Shown here: positions 47,644-56,775 of the stretch, piece by piece | Numbering within the stretch: position 1 is the first letter of the stretch | Layout of the letters: each line of letters begins with the position of its first letter | DNA from: Abiotrophia sp965245735 | Lineage (GTDB): Bacteria; Bacillota; Bacilli; Lactobacillales; Aerococcaceae | Direction: 5' to 3' | NCBI GenBank assembly: GCA_965245735.1 | Contig: CBDFAX010000005.1 | Location: forward strand, 1 to 64,000 | Length of the DNA: 64,000 bases | Notes under the pieces: generated by a model | Database searches by the model: none | Seen by the model: the letters and a program-made list of their open reading frames with translations, nothing else | What the model was told of the DNA's origin: nothing | Made by a program: the position numbers and the translations under genes

Positions 47644-49476
47644 ATGGCAAAAATTATTGGTATTGACTTAGGGACTACAAACTCTGCCGTATCTGTCTTA
47701 GAAGGCGGCGAAGCGAAAATTATCCCAAACCCAGAAGGTAACCGTACAACTCCATCTGTTGTAGCTTTCAAAAATGGTGAAATCCAAGTAGGGGAAGTAG
47801 CTAAGCGTCAAGCCGTTACCAACCCATCAACCGTAAGCTCTATCAAACGCCACATGGGTGATGGTAGCTATAAGGTCCACATGGATGGTAAAGACTACAC
47901 ACCACAAGAAATCTCTGCTATGATTCTGCAATACTTGAAGTCTTATGCAGAAGACTACTTAGGTGAGAAAGTCGACAAAGCGGTTATCACGGTACCTGCT
48001 TACTTCAACGATGCACAACGTCAAGCAACCAAAGATGCTGGTAAAATCGCTGGTTTAGAAGTTGAACGTATTGTCAACGAACCAACAGCCGCTGCTTTGG
48101 CCTATGGTTTAGACAAGACTGACAAAGAAGAAAAAGTCCTGGTCTTCGACTTAGGGGGCGGTACCTTCGACGTATCCATTCTTGAATTAGGTGATGGCGT
48201 CTTCGATGTATTGTCAACTTCAGGGGACAACCACTTAGGTGGGGACGACTTCGACCAAAAGATTATGGACTACTTAGTTGCTGAATTTAAGAAAGAACAT
48301 GGTGTAGACCTTTCTAAAGACAAGATGGCTCTTCAACGTCTCAAAGACGCTGCGGAAAAAGCTAAGAAGGACTTATCTGGTGTGTCTACTACCCAAATCA
48401 GCTTACCATTTATCACGGCGTCAGCTGAAGGCCCACTTCACTTGGAATTGACCTTGACGCGTGCTAAGTTCGAAGAATTAACACACGATTTAGTAGAACG
48501 TACTAAACAACCTGTTCGTCAAGCCCTCAAAGATGCTGGCTTATCTCAATCCGATATCGACGAAGTCATCTTGGTTGGTGGTTCTACTCGTATTCCAGCC
48601 GTTGTAGAAGCGGTTCGTAAGGAAACTGGCAAAGAACCTAACAAATCTGTTAACCCTGACGAAGTGGTGGCCATGGGTGCTGCTATTCAAGGTGGGGTTA
48701 TCTCCGGTGATGTTAAAGACATCGTCCTCTTAGACGTAACACCATTGTCATTAGGGATTGAAACCATGGGTGGCGTCTTCACTAAGTTGATTGACCGCAA
48801 CACGACCATCCCAACTAGCAAGTCACAAGTCTTCTCAACAGCAGCTGACAACCAACCTGCGGTAGACGTACACGTCCTCCAAGGGGAACGTCAAATGGCG
48901 GCTGACAACAAGACCCTCGGTCGCTTCCAATTGACCGATATTCCACCTGCACCACGTGGTATCCCACAAATCGAAGTTACCTTTGACATCGACAAGAACG
49001 GGATCGTTAACGTAAGTGCTAAGGACTTAGGGACTGGTAAAGAACAAACCATCACTATCAAGTCTAGCTCAGGTCTGACTGATGAAGAAATCGACCGCAT
49101 GGTCAAAGACGCGGAAGCAAACGCTGAAGCCGACAAGAAACGTCGTGAAGAAGCTGACCTCCGCAACGAAGTAGATCAATTAGTCTTCCAAACTGACAAA
49201 GTCTTAGCTGACCTTAAAGACAAGGTTTCAGAAGAAGAAGTCAAGAAGGCTGAAGCAGCTCGTGACGAACTAAAGGCAGCCATCGAGGCCAATGATCTAG
49301 ATCAAATGAAGGCTAAACGTGACGCCCTCAATGAAATCGTCCAAAACTTAACTGTTAAACTCTATGAGCAAGCCGCTGCCCAAGCGCAAGCAGCTCAAGG
49401 CGATGGGCAAGCTCAAGCTGATACAAGTGCCGCTGGCGATGACGTTGTAGACGCTGAGTTCGAAGAAATCGACTAA
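47644..49476 (+). CDS. dnaK: Chaperone protein DnaK (Hsp70)
   Basis: ATP-driven Hsp70 chaperone. The 610 residues start KIIGIDLGTTNSAVSVLEGG and contain VPAYFNDAQRQATKDAG, NEPTAAALAYG and LVGGSTRIPAV; the substrate-binding domain begins after VLLDVTPLSLGIE. The C-terminal tail is Gln/Ala-rich and ends with VDAEFEEID, the bacterial EEVD-like tail. Gram-positive DnaKs lack about 24 residues in the first lobe, in line with this length. AGAAAAGAGG precedes the ATG. Confidence 0.98.
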   Translation: MAKIIGIDLGTTNSAVSVLEGGEAKIIPNPEGNRTTPSVVAFKNGEIQVGEVAKRQAVTNPSTVSSIKRHMGDGSYKVHMDGKDYTPQEISAMILQYLKSYAEDYLGEKVDKAVITVPAYFNDAQRQATKDAGKIAGLEVERIVNEPTAAALAYGLDKTDKEEKVLVFDLGGGTFDVSILELGDGVFDVLSTSGDNHLGGDDFDQKIMDYLVAEFKKEHGVDLSKDKMALQRLKDAAEKAKKDLSGVSTTQISLPFITASAEGPLHLELTLTRAKFEELTHDLVERTKQPVRQALKDAGLSQSDIDEVILVGGSTRIPAVVEAVRKETGKEPNKSVNPDEVVAMGAAIQGGVISGDVKDIVLLDVTPLSLGIETMGGVFTKLIDRNTTIPTSKSQVFSTAADNQPAVDVHVLQGERQMAADNKTLGRFQLTDIPPAPRGIPQIEVTFDIDKNGIVNVSAKDLGTGKEQTITIKSSSGLTDEEIDRMVKDAEANAEADKKRREEADLRNEVDQLVFQTDKVLADLKDKVSEEEVKKAEAARDELKAAIEANDLDQMKAKRDALNEIVQNLTVKLYEQAAAQAQAAQGDGQAQADTSAAGDDVVDAEFEEID

Positions 49477-49493
49477 TTTGAGAGGTAAGGACC

Positions 49494-49518
49494 AACGCCA
49501 GAGCTTGTCTTTGGCGTT
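49494..49518 (+). terminator. Weak hairpin between dnaK and dnaJ
   Basis: AACGCCA / TGGCGTT with 11-base loop and a poor T run; may modulate dnaJ readthrough. Confidence 0.4.
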
Positions 49519-49574
49519 TGCTTTCTAATCTAACTGTGTCATAAGCCCTAGGGCTTGAATAAAGGAGTGGGAAA

Positions 49575-50732
49575 ATGGCAGATAAACGTGATTACTACGA
49601 CGTCCTAGGGGTCTCTCGAGATGCTAGTGACGCCGAAATCAAGAAAGCCTATCGTAAACTATCCAAACAATATCATCCAGACATTAACAAGGAAGCAGAC
49701 GCGGCCGATAAATTTAAGGAAATTACCGAAGCTTACGAGGTCTTAAGTGACGCCGATAAGCGCTCCATGTACGACCAATACGGTCACGCAGCTACCGACG
49801 GTTCTTACGGTGCCGGTGGTTTCGGTGGTGGCGGTTTTGGTGGCTTCAGTGGCGGAGGATTTAGTGGCTTTGAAGATATCTTCGAGTCCTTCTTCGGTGG
49901 CGGTATGGGCGGCGCCGGTTCCGCAAGAGCCAATGCAGCCCGTCGGGGTGATGACCTCCAATACCGGGTTAAACTCAAATTCGAGGAAGCTATTTTTGGT
50001 AAGGAAGTCACCATCACCTACAACCGTAGGCAAGAATGTCACACCTGTCATGGTTCAGGTGCCAAGGAAGGGACCGAACCCGTAACCTGTCACAAGTGTC
50101 ATGGTTCTGGGGTAATCAATGTTCAACGTAATACCCCATTTGGCGCCATGATGTCTCAGGCAACCTGTGATGTCTGTCACGGGACTGGTAAAGAAATCAA
50201 GGAAAAATGTACGACCTGCCACGGTGCTGGGACAGAAACCCAACAGCATTCGGTCAAAGTCACAGTCCCTGCAGGGGTAGAGGACAACCAACAAATGCGG
50301 GTGTCTGGTCAAGGTGAAGCCGGAACCAATGGTGGCCCTTACGGCGACCTCTATGTGGTCTTCCAGGTCGAAGAGAGTGATATCTTTGAACGTGAAGGTA
50401 CCGAAATCTTCTACGAACTGCCTATCAGCTTTAGCCAGGCAGCCCTAGGGGATGAAGTCAAGGTACCAACTGTTCATGGTAACGTCAAACTTAAAATCCC
50501 AGCTGGCACCCAAACTGGTACCACCTTCCGTCTACGTGAGAAGGGAGCACCAAGTCTTCGCGGTGGCCGCAATGGGGACCAACACGTGTCCGTCAAAGTC
50601 GTGACACCTAAGCGATTAACAGATCGTCAAAAAGATCTCTTCAAGCAACTGGCTGAATCTAGCGGTGAATCTGTCAAGGGTCATGAAGGTGGCTTCTTCG
50701 ATAAGATGAAGGATATGTTTGAAGGCAAATAA
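49575..50732 (+). CDS. dnaJ: Chaperone protein DnaJ (Hsp40)
   Basis: Co-chaperone stimulating DnaK ATPase. The 385 residues include the J domain with HPD (34-36), a Gly/Phe-rich linker (about 75-115), four C-x2-C-x-G-x-G zinc repeats (CHTCHGSG, CHKCHGSG, CDVCHGTG, CTTCHGAG), and the C-terminal substrate-binding domains. AAAGGAGTGGG precedes the ATG. Last gene of the CIRCE operon, closed by a strong terminator. Confidence 0.98.
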   Translation: MADKRDYYDVLGVSRDASDAEIKKAYRKLSKQYHPDINKEADAADKFKEITEAYEVLSDADKRSMYDQYGHAATDGSYGAGGFGGGGFGGFSGGGFSGFEDIFESFFGGGMGGAGSARANAARRGDDLQYRVKLKFEEAIFGKEVTITYNRRQECHTCHGSGAKEGTEPVTCHKCHGSGVINVQRNTPFGAMMSQATCDVCHGTGKEIKEKCTTCHGAGTETQQHSVKVTVPAGVEDNQQMRVSGQGEAGTNGGPYGDLYVVFQVEESDIFEREGTEIFYELPISFSQAALGDEVKVPTVHGNVKLKIPAGTQTGTTFRLREKGAPSLRGGRNGDQHVSVKVVTPKRLTDRQKDLFKQLAESSGESVKGHEGGFFDKMKDMFEGK

Positions 50733-50736
50733 GTCT

Positions 50737-50763
50737 AAAGGCTGGAAGATTCCAGCCTTTTTT
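50737..50763 (+). terminator. Terminator after dnaJ
   Basis: AAAGGCTGGAA / TTCCAGCCTTT with a very small loop and T run. Confidence 0.92.
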
Positions 50764-50892
50764 GTTCTTAATTTTAGTTAGCATTCCCTGGCTTAACCCT
50801 AGTCTTAGAGCCAAAAATTTGGTACAATAGACCAGTGTATTAGTGCCAGATGGCACTCCTATCTAGATAAATTTGTACGAAAGAGGAAGCCT

Positions 50893-52725
50893 ATGAATCC
50901 ACAAGAATTACAAGCACTCCGAGCCCGCCAGGAGAAAATTCGCAACTTCTCCATTATCGCTCATATTGACCATGGTAAATCAACCTTGGCTGACCGTATT
51001 CTGCAATTGACCGAGACGGTTTCAGACCGGGAAATGCAGGACCAACTCTTGGACTCCATGGACTTGGAGCGGGAGCGAGGCATTACTATTAAACTCAACG
51101 CTGTTGAACTGACCTATAAGGCTCAGGATGGGGAAGAGTATATCTTCCACCTAATTGATACCCCAGGGCACGTGGACTTTACCTATGAGGTGTCACGTTC
51201 ACTGGCAGCCTGTGAAGGGGCCATCTTGGTTGTCGATGCCGCCCAGGGGATTGAAGCTCAGACTCTGGCCAACGTTTATTTGGCTTTAGATAACGACTTA
51301 GAAATTCTGCCGGTCATTAACAAGATTGACTTGCCAGCCGCTGATCCTGAGCGTGTTCAAGTTGAAATTGAAGATGTCATTGGGATTGACGCTAGTGAGG
51401 CAGTTTTCGCGTCAGCTAAATCCGGCATTGGGATTGACCAAATCCTGGAGCAAATCGTCCACAAGGTACCAGCCCCTCCGGGCGACCTAGAAGCCCCGCT
51501 TCAAGCCTTGATTTTCGACTCTGTCTACGATTCCTACCGTGGTGTTGTCTTGAATATCCGGGTCATTAACGGGGTCGTGAAACCTGGCGACAAGATTCGT
51601 TTGATGTCCAACGGCAAAGAATTCGATGTAGTGGAAGTAGGGGTCTTCAGTCCTAAACCGGTCCAACGCGACTATCTCATGGTAGGGGATGTGGGCTATA
51701 TTACGGCTTCCATTAAGACCATCCAAGATACGCGAGTAGGGGATACCATTACCTTGGCCAACAATCCGGCCCAAGAACCCCTAGACGGCTACCGTAAGCT
51801 TAATCCCATGGTCTATTGCGGTCTCTATCCAGTCGAGTCTAACGACTATAATGATTTGCGAGATGCCTTAGAAAAACTCCAACTTAACGACGCGGCCTTA
51901 CAATTTGAGCCAGAAACTTCTCAAGCCCTAGGTTTTGGCTTCCGTACCGGTTTCTTAGGCTTGCTGCACATGGACGTTATCCAGGAACGTCTGGAACGTG
52001 AGTTCGACATCAACCTGATAACCACGGCGCCTTCGGTTATTTACAAGGTCAAAAAGACCAATGGTGAGGAAATCATCGTGGATAACCCGTCCGCTATGCC
52101 AGATCAAACCGTCATTGATGAAATCTACGAGCCCTACGTTAAGGCTTCTATCATGGTGCCTAATGAATACGTTGGGGCGGTCATGGATATCGGCCAGCGT
52201 AAGCGGGGCAACTTCATTACCCTGGATTATCTGGATGATTACCGAGTCAATGTGGTCTATGAGTTACCCTTGTCAGAAATCATCTATGACTTCTTCGATA
52301 AGCTCAAATCCAATACCAAAGGCTATGCATCCCTTGACTACGAATTAATTGGCTACAAGCCATCTAACCTAGTTAAGATGGATATCCTGCTCAATGGTGA
52401 CCTGATTGACGCCTTCTCCATGATTGTCCACAAGGACTTTGCTTACGGTCGTGGCCGTGAATTAGTAGAAAAACTTCGTGGCATCATTCCGCGTCAACTC
52501 TTCGAAGTGCCTGTTCAGGCTGCTATCGGCAATAAGATTCTAGCTCGTACCACCATTAAGGCCCTACGTAAAGACGTAACAGCTAAACTCTACGGTGGGG
52601 ACGTCAGCCGTCGCAAGAAGCTCCTCGAGAAACAAAAAGAGGGGAAAAAGCGGATGAAACAAATTGGGACCGTGGAAGTCCCACAAGAAGCCTTCATGGC
52701 TGTCCTACAAATGGACGAAGATTAA
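50893..52725 (+). CDS. lepA: Elongation factor 4 (LepA)
   Basis: Ribosome-associated GTPase implicated in 30S biogenesis and rescue of stalled ribosomes. The 610 residues show AHIDHGKST (23-31), the RGITIK switch, DTPGHVDF, NKIDLPAADPERV, and the LepA-specific C-terminal domain (YGGDVSRRKKLLEKQKEGKKRMK). AAGAGGAAG precedes the ATG. Follows dnaJ as in other Lactobacillales. Confidence 0.98.
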   Translation: MNPQELQALRARQEKIRNFSIIAHIDHGKSTLADRILQLTETVSDREMQDQLLDSMDLERERGITIKLNAVELTYKAQDGEEYIFHLIDTPGHVDFTYEVSRSLAACEGAILVVDAAQGIEAQTLANVYLALDNDLEILPVINKIDLPAADPERVQVEIEDVIGIDASEAVFASAKSGIGIDQILEQIVHKVPAPPGDLEAPLQALIFDSVYDSYRGVVLNIRVINGVVKPGDKIRLMSNGKEFDVVEVGVFSPKPVQRDYLMVGDVGYITASIKTIQDTRVGDTITLANNPAQEPLDGYRKLNPMVYCGLYPVESNDYNDLRDALEKLQLNDAALQFEPETSQALGFGFRTGFLGLLHMDVIQERLEREFDINLITTAPSVIYKVKKTNGEEIIVDNPSAMPDQTVIDEIYEPYVKASIMVPNEYVGAVMDIGQRKRGNFITLDYLDDYRVNVVYELPLSEIIYDFFDKLKSNTKGYASLDYELIGYKPSNLVKMDILLNGDLIDAFSMIVHKDFAYGRGRELVEKLRGIIPRQLFEVPVQAAIGNKILARTTIKALRKDVTAKLYGGDVSRRKKLLEKQKEGKKRMKQIGTVEVPQEAFMAVLQMDED

Positions 52726-52735
52726 TATCTATCAA

Positions 52736-52765
52736 GCTCCCAACCGATTTGTTGGGAGCATTTTT
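52736..52765 (+). terminator. Terminator after lepA
   Basis: GCTCCCAAC / GTTGGGAGC perfect stem, 6-base loop, T run. Confidence 0.92.
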
Positions 52766-52799
52766 GTATAGTAGCCGCTCAGAACAACTAAGAAATCGC

Positions 52800-52828
52800 T
52801 TGCAATCACCTAAGAAAAGGTTTACAAT
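52800..52828 (+). promoter_or_regulatory. Promoter of Zn-alcohol dehydrogenase gene
   Basis: TTGCAA (52800-52805), 17-base spacer, TACAAT (52823-52828). Confidence 0.75.
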
Positions 52829-52842
52829 ATAAGTGTAGTATA

Positions 52843-52859
52843 TTTCACAAATTTCACAA
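52843..52859. promoter_or_regulatory. Direct repeat TTTCACAA x2, possible redox-regulator half-sites
   Basis: TTTCACAA at 52843-52850 and 52852-52859, just downstream of the promoter and before the ribosome site. TTCACAA is the Rex half-site sequence, but here it is a direct, not inverted, repeat. Confidence 0.4.
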
Positions 52860-52875
52860 TAAGGAGGATTTTACT

Positions 52876-53937
52876 ATGAAAGCATACACCTATGTTGAAC
52901 CTGGCCTAGCAAAATTCGTTGACAAGCCAAAGCCTGTCATCTTGAAGCCAACGGATGCAATTGTTCGTATGCTTAAAACGACCATCTGTGGGACAGACCT
53001 ACACATCATCAAGGGTGATGTACCTGCTGTCCAAAATGGGACGATTTTAGGACACGAGGGGATTGCGGTTGTCGAAGAAGTTGGTTCCAGCGTGACTAAC
53101 TTCAAGCCTGGCGATAAAGTCATTGTTTCTTGCGTCTGCTCCTGCGGTAAGTGTTATTACTGTAAGAAGGGGATTTATGCCCACTGTGAAGACGAGGGTG
53201 GTTGGATTTTCGGCCACTTAATCGACGGCACACAGGCTGAATATCTCCGCGTTCCACACGCAGACAATACCCTCTATAACCCACCAGCAGGCCTTAGCGA
53301 TGAAGCCCTGGTAATGATTTCAGATATTCTACCAACGGGTTATGAAATTGGGGTCCTAAAAGGTCGGGTAGAGCCAGGTTGTAATGTGGCCATTATTGGT
53401 TCTGGCCCAGTCGGTTTGGGCTCACTCTTAACCGCGCAGTTCTATTCTCCTGCTAAGATTATCATGGTGGATATTGATGATCACCGCCTAGATACCGCCC
53501 TTAAGTTTGGCGCTACCCATAAGGTTAATAATTCCGATACTGACAGAGCTATCAAGAAAATCTTTGACTTAACGGGTGGTCGTGGGGTTGACGTGGCCAT
53601 TGAAGCAGTGGGGATTCCAGCATCCTTTGACTTCTGCCAAAAGATTATTGCAGTTGACGGCCGTATTGCTAACGCAGGTGTCCATGGGGTTCCTGTACAA
53701 TTTGACTTAGACCGTCTCTGGATTCGCAATATTACCGTGACTACCGGCTTGGTATCAACTAATACCACACCACAACTGCTGCAAGCCTTAGAAGCGCAAA
53801 AGATTCATCCTGAAGAACTCGTTACCCACTACTTCAAATTGTCTCAAATCGAAGAGGCTTATGAAGTCTTCCGGGATGCCTCTAAGAATAATGCTATTAA
53901 GGTCCTGATTGAAAATGACCTTAGCCCACAAAGCTAG
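52876..53937 (+). CDS. Zinc-dependent alcohol dehydrogenase family protein
   Basis: A 353-residue medium-chain dehydrogenase. Catalytic zinc ligands are expected at Cys38 (TTICGTD) and His60-Glu61 (GHEG); structural zinc cysteines at 90, 93, 96 and 104 (CGKCYYCKKGIYAHC). The NAD(P) motif is GSGPVG, followed by a terminal acid in VDIDDHR that favours NAD. AAGGAGG precedes the ATG. Single-gene unit between terminators. Probable role in NADH reoxidation by alcohol formation or interconversion of a secondary alcohol; substrate not assignable. Confidence 0.92.
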   Translation: MKAYTYVEPGLAKFVDKPKPVILKPTDAIVRMLKTTICGTDLHIIKGDVPAVQNGTILGHEGIAVVEEVGSSVTNFKPGDKVIVSCVCSCGKCYYCKKGIYAHCEDEGGWIFGHLIDGTQAEYLRVPHADNTLYNPPAGLSDEALVMISDILPTGYEIGVLKGRVEPGCNVAIIGSGPVGLGSLLTAQFYSPAKIIMVDIDDHRLDTALKFGATHKVNNSDTDRAIKKIFDLTGGRGVDVAIEAVGIPASFDFCQKIIAVDGRIANAGVHGVPVQFDLDRLWIRNITVTTGLVSTNTTPQLLQALEAQKIHPEELVTHYFKLSQIEEAYEVFRDASKNNAIKVLIENDLSPQS

Positions 53938-53962
53938 GGCAAGATGGATAGCATTTAAGCCT

Positions 53963-53995
53963 AAGTGACGGGGCCTCTGGCTCGGTCACTTTTTT
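53963..53995 (+). terminator. Terminator after Zn-alcohol dehydrogenase
   Basis: AAGTGAC / GTCACTT stem with an inner GCC/GGC pairing and T run. Confidence 0.85.
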
Positions 53996-54025
53996 ATGTA
54001 ACAACCGAAGATAGGAGGGAAGCCT

Positions 54026-54775
54026 ATGCAAGAAGACATTCAGGCTCTACAAACCATCATTAACAACAGCCAACACCTGGTATTTTTCGGTGGGGCAGGT
54101 GTTTCAACAGAATCAGGTATCCCTGATTTTCGCAGTGCCCAAGGCGTTTATAGTCAAGATTTAGGTAGAAACTTTTCAGCCGAACAACTGATTAGTCATA
54201 GCATGTATGGTAAATATCCCCAGCTTTTCTATGATTTTTACCGTAAGCATTTGATTTATCCTCATGCTAAGCCAAATGCTGCCCATATCTTTCTAGCGCA
54301 GTTAGAGGCCAGTGGCCACTTAGAAGCTGTCATTACCCAGAATATTGACACCCTACATGAAGCTGCAGGTAGTCAAGGCGTCCTCAAGCTTCACGGAACG
54401 ATTGACCGTAATATTTGTCAGGAATGTGGTAGAATCTATGACCTTAAGAGCTTTCTTGACGCTTATGATAGTCAGGGTATTCCGCGCTGCCCCCATTGTG
54501 GTGGCGTGCTTAAACCAGACGTCACCCTCTACGAAGAATCACTTAATATGGTGGTTTTCGACCAGGCTATCTCAGCCATTCAGCAAGCAGATACCTTGAT
54601 TGTAGGAGGAACTTCTTTAGTCGTCTATCCAGCAGCTAGTCTACTGCAATACTTTAAGGGAAAGCATTTGGTGGTTATTAATAAACAGGCTATTCCTCAG
54701 GATGACTGGGCTGACTTAGTCATTCATGCCCCTATTGGGCAAGTTTTCAGTCAATTAGTGCTACCAGAGCAATAA
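54026..54775 (+). CDS. Sirtuin NAD-dependent protein deacylase
   Basis: Removes acyl groups from lysines using NAD. The 249 residues show FFGGAGVSTESGIPDFRS (NAD-binding), TQNIDTLH, catalytic His123 (KLHGT), and zinc cysteines 131, 134, 155 and 158 (CQECG, CPHCG). The 'GIPDFRS' and length match the class U/III bacterial CobB/SrtN group. AGGAGGGAAG precedes the ATG. An ABC-F gene follows with its own likely -10. Confidence 0.95.
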   Translation: MQEDIQALQTIINNSQHLVFFGGAGVSTESGIPDFRSAQGVYSQDLGRNFSAEQLISHSMYGKYPQLFYDFYRKHLIYPHAKPNAAHIFLAQLEASGHLEAVITQNIDTLHEAAGSQGVLKLHGTIDRNICQECGRIYDLKSFLDAYDSQGIPRCPHCGGVLKPDVTLYEESLNMVVFDQAISAIQQADTLIVGGTSLVVYPAASLLQYFKGKHLVVINKQAIPQDDWADLVIHAPIGQVFSQLVLPEQ

Positions 54776-54838
54776 ACCCTATTCAAAGCTGACAGAATAG
54801 ACTATAATAGGTAGGAACTGTCAATTTGGAGGAAAGAC

Positions 54839-56380
54839 ATGAGTATCTTAAGCGTATCAAATCTTACCCATGGATTCGGCGATCGGGCCATCTTCGAAGA
54901 TGTCTCCTTCCGCCTACTCAAAGGGGAACATATCGGCCTAATTGGGGCCAATGGTGAAGGGAAATCAACCTTCATGAACATTGTAACAGGTAAGCAAGTG
55001 CCAGATGAAGGCAAGGTAGAGTGGGCCAAGTATGTTACAACTGGCTACCTAGACCAACACAGCGTCCTTAAGCCTGGGCAAACCATTCGCGATGTCTTGC
55101 GCATGGCCTTTGATGATTTATTTGCCATTGAAGCGCGCATTAGCGAGGCCTATGAAGAGATGGCGACTGCTGATGACCAAACCATGGCAGACCTATTAGA
55201 GGAAGTAGGGGAGCTACAAGAACGCCTGGAAGTCCACGATTTCTATACCTTGGATGCTAAAATTGAAGAAGTGGCTCGTGCTCTTGGTATTACCGCCTTT
55301 GGTTTAGACACAGACGTCACCTCACTGAGTGGGGGACAGCGGACCAAGGTCTTATTGGCCAAGTTACTCTTAGAAAAGCCCGATATTCTACTCTTAGACG
55401 AACCGACCAACTACTTGGATGCAGAACATATCGAGTGGCTTAAACGTTACTTGCAAAACTACGAAAATGCCTTTATCTTAATTTCCCATGATATTCCATT
55501 CCTTAATAGTGTCATTAACATTATCTATCATGTGGAAAACCTCAAGCTCAGCCGTTATGTTGGCGACTATGAGAACTTCCAAGCGGTCCACGCCATGAAG
55601 CGTGCCCAGCTAGAGGCGGCCTATGAACGCCAACAGAAGGAAATAGCGGACCTCAAGGACTTCGTTAACCGCAACAAGGCCCGAGTCGCAACGCGCAATA
55701 TGGCCATGTCCCGTCAGAAGAAATTAGATAAGATGGAAGTCATCGAGCTACAAGGCGAGAAACCTAAGCCAAAATTTGACTTCCAGTCTGCCCGGACCCC
55801 TGGTCGCTTCATCTTCGAAGCAAGTCAGTTAGAGATTGGTTATGACCAGCCGCTAACCAAGCCGCTGGACCTAGTCTTTGAACGTAACCAGAAGGTTGCG
55901 ATTATCGGGGCCAACGGGATTGGGAAGACAACCTTACTCAAGAGTCTCATGGGGCTTATTCCGGCCTTAGGAGGCCAAGTAGAGCAGGGAGATTACTTGG
56001 AAATTGGTTACTTCCAACAAGAAGTTGCTTCAGGTAACCGTCAAACGCCATTAGAAGCTGTTTGGAATGCTTTCCCAGCTATGAACCAGGCTGAAGTTCG
56101 CGCTGCCTTGGCACGTTGCGGCCTGACTTCTAAGCACATCGAAAGCCAAATTCAAGTCCTAAGTGGGGGAGAGCAGGCCAAGGTCCGCCTTTGCTTACTG
56201 ATGAATGCTCCCCATAATGTCTTAATCTTGGACGAGCCGACCAACCACTTGGACGTCGATGCCAAGGAAGAATTAGCTCGTGCCCTCAAAGAATACAAAG
56301 GCAGTATCCTCATGGTTTGCCACGAACCTGAATTTTATCAAGGTTGGGTCGACCAAATTTGGGACTTCAATCAATTTTAA
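54839..56380 (+). CDS. ABC-F family ATPase
   Basis: A 513-residue soluble twin-ATPase with two Walker A motifs (GANGEGKST, GANGIGKTT), two signature motifs (LSGGQRTK, LSGGEQAK) and two LLLDEPTN/LILDEPTN Walker B sites, joined by a charged linker (about 245-300, KEIADLKDFVNRNKARVATRN) with no membrane domain. ABC-F proteins act on the ribosome, in translation control or antibiotic target protection. This one resembles housekeeping Lactobacillales members rather than a known resistance factor. A TATAAT at 54803-54808 may be its -10; GGAGG precedes the ATG. Confidence 0.92.
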   Translation: MSILSVSNLTHGFGDRAIFEDVSFRLLKGEHIGLIGANGEGKSTFMNIVTGKQVPDEGKVEWAKYVTTGYLDQHSVLKPGQTIRDVLRMAFDDLFAIEARISEAYEEMATADDQTMADLLEEVGELQERLEVHDFYTLDAKIEEVARALGITAFGLDTDVTSLSGGQRTKVLLAKLLLEKPDILLLDEPTNYLDAEHIEWLKRYLQNYENAFILISHDIPFLNSVINIIYHVENLKLSRYVGDYENFQAVHAMKRAQLEAAYERQQKEIADLKDFVNRNKARVATRNMAMSRQKKLDKMEVIELQGEKPKPKFDFQSARTPGRFIFEASQLEIGYDQPLTKPLDLVFERNQKVAIIGANGIGKTTLLKSLMGLIPALGGQVEQGDYLEIGYFQQEVASGNRQTPLEAVWNAFPAMNQAEVRAALARCGLTSKHIESQIQVLSGGEQAKVRLCLLMNAPHNVLILDEPTNHLDVDAKEELARALKEYKGSILMVCHEPEFYQGWVDQIWDFNQF

Positions 56381-56387
56381 CAAGCCA

Positions 56388-56417
56388 AAGCCAAAGTTTG
56401 TTCACTTTGGCTTTTTT
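56388..56417 (+). terminator. Terminator after ABC-F gene
   Basis: AAGCCAAAG / CTTTGGCTT with 8-base loop and T run. Confidence 0.9.
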
Positions 56418-56461
56418 TCATGGATTAATGCCGATATATCAAGATAATTCTATAAACTCAT

Positions 56462-56482
56462 ATTCACAAAGTGTTTGTGAAT
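56462..56482. promoter_or_regulatory. Perfect palindrome upstream of adhE, possible redox operator
   Basis: ATTCACAAA-GTG-TTTGTGAAT (9+3+9). The heptamers equal Rex half-sites, but in the reverse orientation to the usual TTGTGAA-N4-TTCACAA. Further TTCACA motifs occur at 56560-56565 and in the small palindrome TCACATTGTGA (56624-56634). Rest of this 390-base AT-rich gap holds no gene. Confidence 0.5.
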
Positions 56483-56600
56483 CTAAAAAACGAATAGAGA
56501 ATATATAATATTTTATATGGATAACCCGAGTATTTTATTTAAAATGATAAGGTTTTCTATTCACATAAGCATTTAGTTAAAATACTGATAAGTCAATATT

Positions 56601-56614
56601 TGAAAACGTTTTGA
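56601..56614. promoter_or_regulatory. cre-like site (CcpA) upstream of adhE
   Basis: TGAAAACGTTTTGA matches the catabolite-responsive element TGWAANCGNTNWCA at 13 of 14 positions. It lies about 97 bases before the adhE -35. Confidence 0.65.
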
Positions 56615-56710
56615 AAACAACCTTCACATTGTGACTTGTTTTCATACATGCTCATTTACAAAAAAAGACCGTCAATATAAAATTTTTATCGTTTGAACTT
56701 GAACAAGTGC

Positions 56711-56739
56711 TTTACTTTTTGAAAACAAAAGCGTATGAT
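56711..56739 (+). promoter_or_regulatory. adhE promoter
   Basis: TTTACT (56711-56716), 17-base spacer, TATGAT (56734-56739). Confidence 0.65.
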
Positions 56740-56775
56740 GAAGATGTAAATAAAAAGAACTTAGGAGGAACATCC

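Noticed and set aside
54839..56380. Antibiotic-resistance ABC-F protein
   Set aside because: The sequence has housekeeping-type linker features and no resistance context; drug protection cannot be claimed.
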